A DNA stretch of 52,588 nucleotides from an uncultured Collinsella sp. (GTDB lineage: Bacteria; Actinomycetota; Coriobacteriia; Coriobacteriales; Coriobacteriaceae): NCBI GenBank assembly GCA_958415525.1, contig CATYZE010000015.1, positions 1 through 52,588 on the forward strand, given 5' to 3'. The notes under the pieces are model-generated. The model searched no databases and was not told where the DNA came from. It was given only the letters and a program-made list of their open reading frames with translations. Position numbers and translations under genes: made by a program. Positions 25,045-34,052 of the stretch are shown here, one piece after another. The stretch's first letter is position 1. Each line of letters begins with the position of its first letter.

Positions 25045-28000
25045 ATGAGCAAACTCGTCGAAGGCATTAAGGACCGCATGGTCGCTGCCGCACACGAGGC
25101 CGTGCCAGCCGTGGCGGACGCCGCACAGAAGGCCGCGACCGCGGCGGCCGAGAAAGTCGTCGAGGCTGTTGCCGAGGCCAAGAACGCAGCAGGGGAGGCG
25201 AGTGTCGCTGGCGACCCCGCCGTCGAGTTCGCGTCCAGCGCCGCCACCGCCGCAGCCGCCCCCGAGGGCGCAATCTTCAACCCCGAGGCCGCCCGTGGCA
25301 ACCTGCACCTGGGCATCGACGTGGGCTCTACCACTGTCAAGCTTGCCGTGCTCAACGATGACAACCAGATCGTCTACGCCAAGTACCAGCGCCACCACAC
25401 CGACGTCCGTGCCTGCGCCCGCGATCTGTTCGAGGGCGCCGCGACTGTGCTGCCGACGGCCCAGATGACCTGCGCCATCACCGGCTCGGGCGGTCTGCTG
25501 CTGTCCCAGTGGCTCGACTTGGAGTTTGTCCAGGAGGTCATCGCCAGCAAACGCGCCGTCGAGACCCTTATCCCGGCCACCGATGTCGCCATCGAGCTGG
25601 GCGGTGAGGACGCCAAGATCATCTACTTTGACAACGGCATCGAGCAGCGCATGAACGGCACCTGCGCCGGCGGCACGGGCGCGTTCATCGATCAGATGGC
25701 CACTCTGCTGCACACCGACGCGAGCGGCCTCAACGAGCTCGCGGCCAACGCCACCACCATCTATCCCATCGCCAGCCGTTGCGGCGTCTTTGCCAAGACC
25801 GACGTGCAGCCGCTGCTCAACGAGGGCGCCCGCCCCGAGGACGTCGCTGCGTCTATTTTCCAGGCCGTCGTGACCCAGACCATCTCGGGCCTGGCGTGCG
25901 GCCGTCCCATCCGCGGCAACGTTGCCTTCCTGGGCGGCCCGCTGCAGTACCTCTCCGAGCTGCGTCACCGCTTCTACCTCACGCTCAACCTGGACGAGGA
26001 GCACCGCATCGTGCCCCAAAACGCCCATCTGTTTGTGGCGAGCGGCGCCGCCATGGCGCACGAGTCCAACAAGCTCAGCACATTCCCGCAGCTCATTGAA
26101 GCTATTGATAGCCTGGGTGACACGCAGGGTGCCGAGGTCGAGCGTCTGGACCCGCTCTTTGCCACCGACGATGACTTCGCCGAGTTCAAGAGCCGCCACG
26201 ACACCGAGGTCGTCCCCAAGGGCAAGCTCGACGGCTATACCGGCCGCGTGTTCATCGGCATCGACGCCGGCTCCACCACCATGAAGGCCGCGCTCGTGGG
26301 CGAGGACGGCCAGCTGCTGCACACCTGGTACGGCAACAACAACGGTGACATCCTGGGCACGGCCAAGGTCATCATGGCCGATTTCTACAATCACATCCCC
26401 GCCGGCTGCACCATCGGCCACGTGACCACCACGGGTTACGGCGAGGCGCTGCTCATCGAGGCCCTCAAGGCCGATTCCGGCGAGATCGAGACCGTCGCGC
26501 ACCTGCGCGGCGCCAAGGCATTCCTGCCCGGCGTCGAGTTTATTCTGGACATCGGCGGCCAGGACATGAAGTGCTTGCGCGTCAAGGACGGCGTCATCGA
26601 GCACATCATGCTCAACGAGGCCTGCTCGTCGGGCTGCGGCAGCTTTATCGAGAGCTTCGCCGTCTCCATGAACATGGACGTGCGCGCGTTTGCCGACGCC
26701 GCCATCCATGCCAAGGCCCCCGTCGACCTGGGCAGCCGTTGCACGGTCTTTATGAACTCGCGCGTCAAGCAGGCGCAAAAGGAAGGCGCCACGGTGGGTG
26801 ACATCGCGGCCGGCCTGTCCTATTCCGTCATCAAGAACGCCCTGTTTAAGGTCATTAAGCTGCGCGATCCCAAGGAGATCGGCAGCCAGGTGATCGTTCA
26901 GGGCGGCACCTTTATGTCCGATGCCACGCTGCGCGCATTTGAGCAGCTCACCGGCGTGCACGCCGTGCGTCCCGACATCGCCGGCTGCATGGGCGCTTAC
27001 GGTGCGGCCCTGCTCGCCCGCGACCGCGCCGGTGCCGACGGCACCTCGACCATCCTTTCTGCCGAGGACATCGCGCACCTCACCGTGACGCAAAAGCATG
27101 TCCGCTGCGGTCGTTGCTCCAACAACTGCCAGCTCACCGTCAACGACTTTGGCGGCGGCAGGCGCTTCATTACCGGTAACCGCTGCGAGAAGGGTGCCGG
27201 CCACAAAAAGCAAAAGACCGAGGCCCCCAACCTCTTCAAAAAGAAAAACGAGCTGCTCTTTAACCGCGAGGTGCTGAGCCCCGACGAGGCCCCGCGCGGC
27301 ACCGTCGGCATCCCGCGCGCGCTCAACATGTACGAGAACTACCCCTTCTGGCACGCGTTCTTTACGCGCCTGGGCTTTAGCGTGCAGCTGTCCGAGCAGT
27401 CGAGCAAAAAGATCTATCAGGCGGGCATCGAGTCCATGCCGTCCGAGAGCGTGTGCTACCCGGCCAAAATGAGCCACGGCCACGTGATGAACCTTATCGA
27501 CCGCGATGTCGACTTCATTTGGATGCCGTGCGTGCGTTGGGAACGCAAGGAGGATCCGACCGCCGGCAACTGCTACAACTGCCCCATCGTCATGAGCTAC
27601 CCCACGGCGCTGGCGCTCAACATTGATGAGATTCGCGAGCAGAACATCGAGTTTCTGTATCCGTTTGTGCCGTATCACGACAAGACCGAGCTCAAGCGCC
27701 GCCTGTACCAGGTGCTCGCCGTCGACCGCGTGGCCGACGCCGAGGCCGGTCGCGGTCGCGTGCGCGGACCCAAGATCACGCGCTCCGAGGTCGACGCCGC
27801 CGTTAACGCCGCCTTTGAGGCCGATGCTCGTTTCCACGAGGACATCCAGACCATGGGCGAGGAGGCCCTTAAATGGGTCGAGGACCACGGCGGTCACGGT
27901 ATCGTGCTCGCCGGTCGTCCCTACCATAACGACCCCGAGATCAACCACGCCCTGCCCGAGCTTATCTCGAGCTTTGGCTTTGCGGTCTTTACCGAGGATT

Positions 28001-29832
28001 CGCTCGCGCATCTGGTAAAGCCCGAGCGCCCGATCCGCGTCGTCGATCAGTGGATGTACCACAGCCGCCTGTACGCCGTCGCCCGCTTTGTGACGATGCG
28101 CAACGACCTGGACCTGATCCAGCTCAACTCCTTCGGCTGCGGCCTGGACGCCCTGACCACCGACCAAGTGCAGGAGATCCTGGAGGCCAGCGGCAAGATC
28201 TACACCGTGCTCAAGATCGATGAGGTATCCAACCTGGGCGCCGCGCGCATCCGCATCCGCTCGCTCATGGCGGCGCTCAAGGACCAGGAGGCCGAGCGCC
28301 TGGCCGAGGCCACGGCCGCGGGTGAGACCTACGAGCAGGGCGATGCCGCGCCGGTGGCGCCCTCCACGGATGCCCCCGCGTTCGCAAGCCGCAAGTACAC
28401 GTTTGAGGCCCAGCGTGCGAGCGCTTCGACCGCGTGGCCCAAGGTGCCCTTTACCGAGCAGATGCGCGAGGAGGGCTACACCATCCTGTGCCCGCAGATG
28501 GCGCCGATCCACTTTGACCTGGTCAAAGAAGTATTCCGCGGTGCCGGCTACAACTTGGAGCTGCTGCCTTCGACCGATCACGACGCCGTCGAGGCCGGCC
28601 TGCGCTACGTGAACAACGACATCTGCTACCCGTCGATTCTGGTGACGGGCCAGATCATGGAGGCCATCGAGAGCGGTCGGTACGACCTGTCCAAGACGGC
28701 CGTGGTCATCAGCCAGACCGGCGGTGGCTGCCGTGCCACCAACTACATCGCGCTCATCCGCAAGGCCCTGCGCGAGAGCGGCCACCCTGAGATCCCGGTG
28801 ATTTCGCTGTCGGCCGTGGCGCTCGGCGAGGACAACCCTGGCTTTAAGCTGACGCCGGCGCTGCTTAAACAGGCCGTGTACGCCGTGCTCTTTGGCGACG
28901 TGATGATGCAGATGCTCTACCGCTGCCGTCCGTACGAGGCCTCGCCCGGTGCCGCCAACGCTCTCTACGAGGAGTACATGGCGCGCGCTCGCAAGCTGGC
29001 GCCTAAGTTCAACAGGCGCAACTACACCAAGTTGTGCCGCGAGGCCATCCGCGCGTTCGACACCATGCCGCTTGTGGGCGAGGGCATAAAGCCGCGCGTG
29101 GGCGTGGTCGGCGAGATTCTGGTCAAGTTCCATCCCACGGCCAACAACCACGTGGTCGATGTCATTGAGCGCGAGGGCTGCGAGGCCGTGGTGCCGGGCC
29201 TGCTCGACTTCTTCCTGTATTCCATGAGCAATGCCGAGCTGCAGAAGGACGAGCTGGGAAGCTCTGCCACCGCACGCGCTGGTATGCAGGCGCTCATCAA
29301 GCTGGTGGATTGGATGCGCGCGCCGGTGGAGGAGCTGCTCCAGAAGTCCGAGCGCTTTGAGGCACCTGAGCGCATTGGCACTATGGCCGACAAGGCCCGC
29401 GCGGTGCTTTCGGTATGCAACAACATGGGCGAGGGCTGGCTGCTCACGGCCGAGATGCTCGATCTGATCGACCATGGCGCGCCCAACATCATTTGCACGC
29501 AGCCCTTTGCGTGCCTGCCCAACCACGTGGTGGGCAAGGCCGTGATCAAAGAGCTGCGTCGTCAGCACCCCGAGAGCAACATCGTCGCGGTGGACTACGA
29601 TCCTGGTGCCTCCGAGGTCAACCAGCTCAACCGCATTAAGCTCATGATCAGCGTGGCTAAGGAAAACATGCGCGCCGGCAAGGGCTTTAAGCTCGAGAAG
29701 GTGGCGCCGCTCGCGATGGACGAGGTCACCGGCCAGATGCGCGCCCACGATGGCTGCGTGAGCTGCGACTCGGTGAGCGAGGAGGCCGTGGCATCGGTCG
29801 CCAAGCGCCTGGGACGCGGCATTAAGAAGTAA
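25045..29832 (+). CDS. Giant 2-hydroxyacyl-CoA dehydratase activase-like protein
   Basis: This 1595-residue protein chains several modules of the BadF/BadG/HgdC system, which uses ATP to inject low-potential electrons into radical dehydratases or reductases. Residues 1-85 are Ala/Glu-rich. A first ASKHA activase domain (about 88-345) has IDVGSTTVK and a cluster Cys in GTCAGGTGAF. A second (about 402-660) has IDAGSTTMK and EACSSGCGS. A Cys cluster (RCGRCSNNC, about 687) precedes a DUF2229 domain (about 750-940). A dehydratase D-subunit-like domain (about 945-1450) contains LAGRPYHNDPE and TGGGCRATNY. The tail ends in a CVSCDS motif. AGGAGAG precedes the ATG. Separate catalytic HgdA/HgdB genes are not nearby. 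Confidence 0.93.
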   Translation: MSKLVEGIKDRMVAAAHEAVPAVADAAQKAATAAAEKVVEAVAEAKNAAGEASVAGDPAVEFASSAATAAAAPEGAIFNPEAARGNLHLGIDVGSTTVKLAVLNDDNQIVYAKYQRHHTDVRACARDLFEGAATVLPTAQMTCAITGSGGLLLSQWLDLEFVQEVIASKRAVETLIPATDVAIELGGEDAKIIYFDNGIEQRMNGTCAGGTGAFIDQMATLLHTDASGLNELAANATTIYPIASRCGVFAKTDVQPLLNEGARPEDVAASIFQAVVTQTISGLACGRPIRGNVAFLGGPLQYLSELRHRFYLTLNLDEEHRIVPQNAHLFVASGAAMAHESNKLSTFPQLIEAIDSLGDTQGAEVERLDPLFATDDDFAEFKSRHDTEVVPKGKLDGYTGRVFIGIDAGSTTMKAALVGEDGQLLHTWYGNNNGDILGTAKVIMADFYNHIPAGCTIGHVTTTGYGEALLIEALKADSGEIETVAHLRGAKAFLPGVEFILDIGGQDMKCLRVKDGVIEHIMLNEACSSGCGSFIESFAVSMNMDVRAFADAAIHAKAPVDLGSRCTVFMNSRVKQAQKEGATVGDIAAGLSYSVIKNALFKVIKLRDPKEIGSQVIVQGGTFMSDATLRAFEQLTGVHAVRPDIAGCMGAYGAALLARDRAGADGTSTILSAEDIAHLTVTQKHVRCGRCSNNCQLTVNDFGGGRRFITGNRCEKGAGHKKQKTEAPNLFKKKNELLFNREVLSPDEAPRGTVGIPRALNMYENYPFWHAFFTRLGFSVQLSEQSSKKIYQAGIESMPSESVCYPAKMSHGHVMNLIDRDVDFIWMPCVRWERKEDPTAGNCYNCPIVMSYPTALALNIDEIREQNIEFLYPFVPYHDKTELKRRLYQVLAVDRVADAEAGRGRVRGPKITRSEVDAAVNAAFEADARFHEDIQTMGEEALKWVEDHGGHGIVLAGRPYHNDPEINHALPELISSFGFAVFTEDSLAHLVKPERPIRVVDQWMYHSRLYAVARFVTMRNDLDLIQLNSFGCGLDALTTDQVQEILEASGKIYTVLKIDEVSNLGAARIRIRSLMAALKDQEAERLAEATAAGETYEQGDAAPVAPSTDAPAFASRKYTFEAQRASASTAWPKVPFTEQMREEGYTILCPQMAPIHFDLVKEVFRGAGYNLELLPSTDHDAVEAGLRYVNNDICYPSILVTGQIMEAIESGRYDLSKTAVVISQTGGGCRATNYIALIRKALRESGHPEIPVISLSAVALGEDNPGFKLTPALLKQAVYAVLFGDVMMQMLYRCRPYEASPGAANALYEEYMARARKLAPKFNRRNYTKLCREAIRAFDTMPLVGEGIKPRVGVVGEILVKFHPTANNHVVDVIEREGCEAVVPGLLDFFLYSMSNAELQKDELGSSATARAGMQALIKLVDWMRAPVEELLQKSERFEAPERIGTMADKARAVLSVCNNMGEGWLLTAEMLDLIDHGAPNIICTQPFACLPNHVVGKAVIKELRRQHPESNIVAVDYDPGASEVNQLNRIKLMISVAKENMRAGKGFKLEKVAPLAMDEVTGQMRAHDGCVSCDSVSEEAVASVAKRLGRGIKK

Positions 29833-29860
29833 CTTGCCTGTTTTGGACTAGATGCGAGGC

Positions 29861-29898
29861 AAACGGGTGGTAGCCGAACCGGCTACCACCCGTTTTTG
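29861..29898 (+). terminator. Strong rho-independent terminator after the activase
   Basis: AAACGGGTGGTAGCC and GGCTACCACCCGTTT form a perfect 15-bp stem around GAACC, ending in TTTTTG. Confidence 0.93.
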
Positions 29899-29949
29899 TT
29901 GGACATGCGTTGCGTAAATGGTCTTGCCACTGCCTCCCGTGAGCCCAGA

Positions 29950-30080
29950 TTTCGGAAGTATGCGGCAAAATCTGAATAGGTCGAGCACACTGGGTATGTC
30001 CAAGCTCTGTACCTGCGGTTTTATTTGCGAAAAACGGGGATGTGCTCGGGGGTTCCAAAATTTGCCGCATACTTCCGAAA
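29950..30080. repeat. REPIN-like inverted pair, 20-bp arms with inner helix
   Basis: The outer arms (29950-29969, starting TTTCGGAAGTATGCG; and 30061-30080) are perfectly complementary. Inside, CGAGCACA (29982-29989) pairs with TGTGCTCG (30041-30048), so two inverted copies of a unit of about 50 bases face each other. It lies in the 416-base gap between the activase and the dehydrogenase pseudogene and has no coding content. Confidence 0.78.
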
Positions 30081-30249
30081 ACGGCGGTCTAACGGCACGC
30101 AAAATGCCCTTCGGAACCCTGAGATAATGAACAGATGTAGCCGTTCGCCGCAAAATACCGTCCGTTTAGAGAACCCACTTTCGCCGAGCGACCTCCTTAC
30201 GGTTGAATAAATGCACATCTATGGAATTACGTAAGAGAGGACCGTTCCT

Positions 30250-31209
30250 ATGAGCTACAAGACTGTTTGCGTTGCCGGCGGCGGCGTGCTGGGGAGCCAG
30301 ATTGCCTTCCAGGCTGCCTACTGCGGCTTCGATGTAACGATTTGGCTGCGCAGCGAGGGCAGCATCGGCCGCACCCAGCCCAAGATCGATCATGTGCGCG
30401 AGGAGTACATCGCAGCTATCGAGGGCATGGCGGACGGTACGGGCGAGTGGTGCGCCGGCATCGCCGATAGCGACCAGTCCTTCGATAGGGACGCTGCGCT
30501 TGCCGCTGTCGAGCGCGCTTACTCCACGCTCAAGCTGGAACTCGATCTTGCAGCCGCCGTGGCCGACGCCGACCTGGTCATCGAGTCCATGGCCGAGGAC
30601 ACCTAGGCAAAGATCGACTTCTACAAGAAGCTCGCCCCGGTCCTGCCGCAAAAGACCGTCATCGTGACCAACTCCTCCACGCTGCTGCCGAGTACCTTTG
30701 CCAAGTACACCGGTCGCCCCGAGAAGTACCTGTCGCTGCACTTTGCTAACTCCATCTGGAAGAACAACATGACCGAGATCATGGCCCAAGACCAGACCGA
30801 CAAGCGCTACTTTGACGAGCTGGTCGACTTTGCCAACGACATCCGCATGCTGGCGCTTCCCGTCAACAAGGAAAAGAACGGCTACCTGCTCAATTCCATG
30901 CTGGTGCCGTGGCTGCTTTCGGGTCTTGACCTGTATGTCTCGGGCGTCAGCGACCCCAAGAGCATCGACCTCGCGTGGACGCGCGGCACCGGCGCTCCCA
31001 AGGGCCCGTTCCGCGTATTCGACACCGTGGGTATCCAGACGGCCTACAACATCGTGATGCAGTATCAGAAGGTGCCGGGCCTGGTGAGCCCGCTGCTCAA
31101 AAAGATGATGATGCCTTACAACTTTAAGGCCATGGCGTCCGTCCTTAAAAAGATGCTCGACGAAGGCAAGCTGGGCGAAAGCTCGGGCGAGGGCTTCTTT
31201 AAGTACTAA
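30250..31209 (+). pseudogene. 3-hydroxyacyl-CoA dehydrogenase interrupted by one amber codon
   Basis: The frame from 30250 starts with MSYKTVCVAGGGVLGSQI, a Rossmann NAD site, after GAGAGGA. It reads into SMAEDT and stops at TAG (30604-30606). The same frame resumes at once with AKIDFYKKLAPVLPQK and continues intact through NSSTLLPS and the C-terminal helical domain to 31209. Together they would give about 319 residues, the normal size for 3-hydroxybutyryl-CoA dehydrogenase-type enzymes. The family usually has Lys at the stop position, so a single AAG-to-TAG change suffices. TAG ends many neighbouring genes, so read-through is unlikely. An ATG at 30664 could yield only the C-terminal part. 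Confidence 0.88.
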
Positions 31210-31248
31210 AAAATGATCCCTTGGGGACGGAGGAAAACGGATCATTTT
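31210..31248. repeat. REP-like hairpin, copy R7
   Basis: AAAATGATCC pairs with GGATCATTTT around a loop with CTTGGGGACGGAGG. It begins at the end of the dehydrogenase reading frame and is in direct orientation with R8. Confidence 0.75.
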
Positions 31249-31296
31249 CTTCCGCCAACAGTGAGAAGATGGACCCAGAAATCGAAAGGAGTGGCA

Positions 31297-32094
31297 ATGG
31301 GCCGACAAATCGTACTTAAGCAGGATATCCTCGATGCGCTTTCTGCCGTCGGCATGGGCGCGGGACAGACGGTCATGGTCCATTGCTCGCTTAGCTCGCT
31401 TGGCTATGTGTGCGGCGGCGCGCAGCCGGTAATCGAGGCGCTGCTCCAGACGGTGGGCGAGACCGGCACCATCATGATGCCGACGCAGTCGTGGAAAAAC
31501 CTGGACCCGGCGAGTGGCGTTCATTGGCAAGAGCCGCAAGAATGGTGGCAACTGATTCGTGATAACTGGCCGGCCTATGACAAGCGCATCACGCCCACCA
31601 ACACGATGGGAGCCGTGGCCGAGATGTTCCGCACGTGGCCGGGTACGCTTCGCAGCGACCACCCGGCACGTTCAGTGGCGGCCAACGGCCCGTGGGCGCA
31701 GTTTCTGACGGAGAACCACGACCTGAGCAATATCTTTGGCGACGAATCGCCCATCGCGCGCCTGTACGATTTGGACGGCTATGTGCTGCTCGTGGGCGTG
31801 GGCTACGATAAGAACACGTCGCTGCATTTGGCGGATGCCCGCGCGCAATACCCCGGCAAGCGCGACTGCGTGGAGCACAGCGCAATTATGGAAAACGGCC
31901 AGCGTGTGTGGAAGGAATACCGCACGCTCTATGTCGACGGCGAGGACTTCGACGAGATTGGCGCCGCTTTTGAGCGTGAACGCACGGTTCACATGGTGTC
32001 CCTTGGCAACGGGACGATCCGCTTTATGCGCCAGCGCGAGCTCGTAGACTTTGCCGTGGGCTGGATCGAGCACCATCGCGGCCGCCCCGAATGA
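31297..32094 (+). CDS. AAC(3)-fold N-acetyltransferase
   Basis: The 265-residue protein belongs to the antibiotic N-acetyltransferase family related to aminoglycoside 3-N-acetyltransferases, which use acetyl-CoA. Recognisable segments are VMVHCSLSSLGYVCGGAQ (about 27-44), GTIMMPTQSW, DHPARSVAANGP, and LLVGVGYDKNTSLHLAD with the conserved Thr/His region. I chose ATG 31297 (MGRQIV), preceded by AAAGGAG; the frame from 31213 runs through the R7 repeat. Many chromosomal members (YokD-like) do not confer resistance, so drug modification is only a possibility. The gene is bracketed by repeats R7 and R8. Confidence 0.87.
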   Translation: MGRQIVLKQDILDALSAVGMGAGQTVMVHCSLSSLGYVCGGAQPVIEALLQTVGETGTIMMPTQSWKNLDPASGVHWQEPQEWWQLIRDNWPAYDKRITPTNTMGAVAEMFRTWPGTLRSDHPARSVAANGPWAQFLTENHDLSNIFGDESPIARLYDLDGYVLLVGVGYDKNTSLHLADARAQYPGKRDCVEHSAIMENGQRVWKEYRTLYVDGEDFDEIGAAFERERTVHMVSLGNGTIRFMRQRELVDFAVGWIEHHRGRPE

Positions 32095-32123
32095 TTCGCC
32101 GGGGACGGAGGAAAACGGATCAT
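32091..32123. repeat. REP-like hairpin, copy R8
   Basis: GGGGACGGAGGAAAACGGATC is shared, split as core plus arm, with R7 over about 23 bases. The left arm ATGATTC is imperfect and overlaps the stop codon of the acetyltransferase. Confidence 0.72.
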
Positions 32124-32269
32124 CGCACGGCGCACGTGCTCTGCGCCCTCGCGGGCCGCATTCCCGCGTTGTCGCAAACCTAAGCTTGCATTAAGGGGCG
32201 TTTGTTAAGCTGCGAGCCATATTGGACACGGCTGGGCAAGTGCCCTGGTATATGAAGGAAACGGCAGCG

Positions 32270-34009
32270 ATGATATTCTCTGATAATGACGATATGGAGC
32301 CGAGCAACGGAAGTGGTCGGCTGCTCACCCGCCGCGCTGCCTTTGCGGGCACGGCGGTGGGCACTTTCGCCCTTGCAAGCGCCGGCCTTATGGGCTGCTC
32401 TGTTGCCGGAGCTGGCACGAGTGACGCCTCCTCCGCGGACAACGAGCTCACCGACGAGCAAAAGAAGTTACACAAGCAGATCGTCGCGACCTATAACGTC
32501 GAGAAACGGGCGGATATTAAAGAGCAGCTCGATGCCGAGTATGCCGCCGGCGACTACAGCGAATCTGCCCCGTTCGTTGAGGCGGACCCCTTTGGCACCG
32601 ATACCCTGAGCTGCTACGTGCGCTTTGCGACAACGGATCCCGTAACCGTCTCCTACGAGGTCGCCGGCCGCAAGAAGTCCGACGACGCGCCCAAAGTCGC
32701 CGCGTTTTCCCGCACGCCCCGTGGCGGCGACGCGCTCGCCACGGAGCACGAGTTCAAGGTCATCGGCCTTATCCCCAACCGCAAAAACACGGTGACCCTC
32801 ACCTGCACCGCGCAGGACGGCACCAGCCGTACCTCGACGTTCACCGTCAAGACGCCTGCCCTCAAGGGCGAGGAGGAAGAGCGCCTCACCGTCACGGCGG
32901 GGGAGTCAAACACGCCGCTTGCCGACGGCCTCTTTACCATCCTGGGTAACGACTCGTCCAAGCTCGACTTTATGTACCTCTACGACAATGCGGGCCAGAT
33001 TCGCGGCGAAGTGCCGATCATCGGCTACCGCAGTCACCGCCTGCTGTTCCCGGGCGACGGCAGCACAATCATGAGCGTCTCGACCACCAAGATGGCCCAG
33101 ATCAGCGCCATCGGGCAAGTGGTAAACGTCTGGAGCACCGGCGATTACGAGCTGCACCACGATTACGCCTTCGATGACGACGGCAACTTGCTGGTGCTGG
33201 CGAGCCATGTTGGCTCCGAGGCTGATTTGGACATCGATAGCGCGGCGGTCAAAAAGGACAAGGGCGAGCGCGTTAACGTCGAGGACCTCATTATCAAAAT
33301 CGACGTGACAACGGGCGACGTCTCTCTCGTCTTGGACCTGGGCGATATATTCCCCGATCTCAAGGCGAACGCCAAAGTGGCACAAGACGGCGACCTAGAT
33401 TGGATCCATATCAACACAATCCAGTGGCTCGGTGGCGGCACCGTCCTGCTGAGCTCGCGCGAGACCTCGACGGTCATCAAGCTCACCGATATCTACGGCA
33501 CGCCCGCGGTCGATTGGCTCATGGGCTCACCCGATTTTTGGGCCGGCTCGGGTTTTGAAGACAAGTTGCTGCAGGCCCAGGGCGATTTTTCGCTCAACGC
33601 GGGCCAGCACAGCGTGACCTATCTGCCGAGCTCCGATACGGCAATGACCGGGTGCTACCAGGTGCTGCTGTACGACAACAACTTTGGTGCGGCCGAGAGC
33701 TACCCCAAGTTCGACTGGGGCCAGCTAGGCGCCGCGGTGGTGACCGACTACAGCAAGGGCACGCATTCGTTTGGGCGCGTATTCACGGTGGACGAGACCG
33801 CGCGCACCTACGAGCTCGAGGACCAGATTGCAGCGCCGTTCTCGGGCTACGTGAGCAGCGCACGGCGCGTCGGCAGCTCGAGCAGCATGCTCGTGGCATC
33901 GGGTCAGGCCAAGACCTTTACCGAGTACGACCGCTACGGACTACCCATCGCCACCTACGAGATGGAAGCCGAAAAGTTCATCTACCGCGTGTACAAGTAC
34001 GAGCTGTAG
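32270..34009 (+). CDS. Arylsulfate sulfotransferase (ASST), Tat lipoprotein
   Basis: The 579-residue enzyme transfers sulfate between phenolic compounds without PAPS. The N-terminus has a twin arginine (LLTRRAAF), a hydrophobic stretch and a lipobox LMGC, so it is likely an exported lipoprotein. An Ig-like region is followed by a beta-propeller. Catalytic residues map by spacing to the enteric enzyme: His297 (LHHDYAF), His380 (WIHINT), Arg397 (SSRET) and His447 (GQHSVT). ATG 32270 has AAGGA ten bases upstream; ATG 32252 and TTG 32222 are in frame. No Dsb-type oxidase is adjacent. In gut bacteria such enzymes act on phenol sulfates. Confidence 0.9.
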   Translation: MIFSDNDDMEPSNGSGRLLTRRAAFAGTAVGTFALASAGLMGCSVAGAGTSDASSADNELTDEQKKLHKQIVATYNVEKRADIKEQLDAEYAAGDYSESAPFVEADPFGTDTLSCYVRFATTDPVTVSYEVAGRKKSDDAPKVAAFSRTPRGGDALATEHEFKVIGLIPNRKNTVTLTCTAQDGTSRTSTFTVKTPALKGEEEERLTVTAGESNTPLADGLFTILGNDSSKLDFMYLYDNAGQIRGEVPIIGYRSHRLLFPGDGSTIMSVSTTKMAQISAIGQVVNVWSTGDYELHHDYAFDDDGNLLVLASHVGSEADLDIDSAAVKKDKGERVNVEDLIIKIDVTTGDVSLVLDLGDIFPDLKANAKVAQDGDLDWIHINTIQWLGGGTVLLSSRETSTVIKLTDIYGTPAVDWLMGSPDFWAGSGFEDKLLQAQGDFSLNAGQHSVTYLPSSDTAMTGCYQVLLYDNNFGAAESYPKFDWGQLGAAVVTDYSKGTHSFGRVFTVDETARTYELEDQIAAPFSGYVSSARRVGSSSSMLVASGQAKTFTEYDRYGLPIATYEMEAEKFIYRVYKYEL

Positions 34010-34052
34010 GGCCGCGCCCTACTGCGACTTTGCGACCGACCCACACTCCGCA

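Noticed and set aside
25030..29748. A 1572-codon open frame on the strand opposite the activase
   Set aside because: It is the mirror of a strongly GC-biased gene; its product is rich in His, Ala, Gly and Arg without any domain, and the plus-strand frame has clear motifs, a ribosome-binding site and a terminator.
30604..30606. TAG read as an amino acid (recoding or pyrrolysine)
   Set aside because: TAG ends several ordinary genes here, for example at 6354, 7525 and 7863, and no insertion signal is seen; a simple mutation explains it.
31297..32094. A confirmed aminoglycoside resistance gene
   Set aside because: The fold matches AAC(3), but many chromosomal relatives do not modify drugs; sequence alone does not establish resistance.
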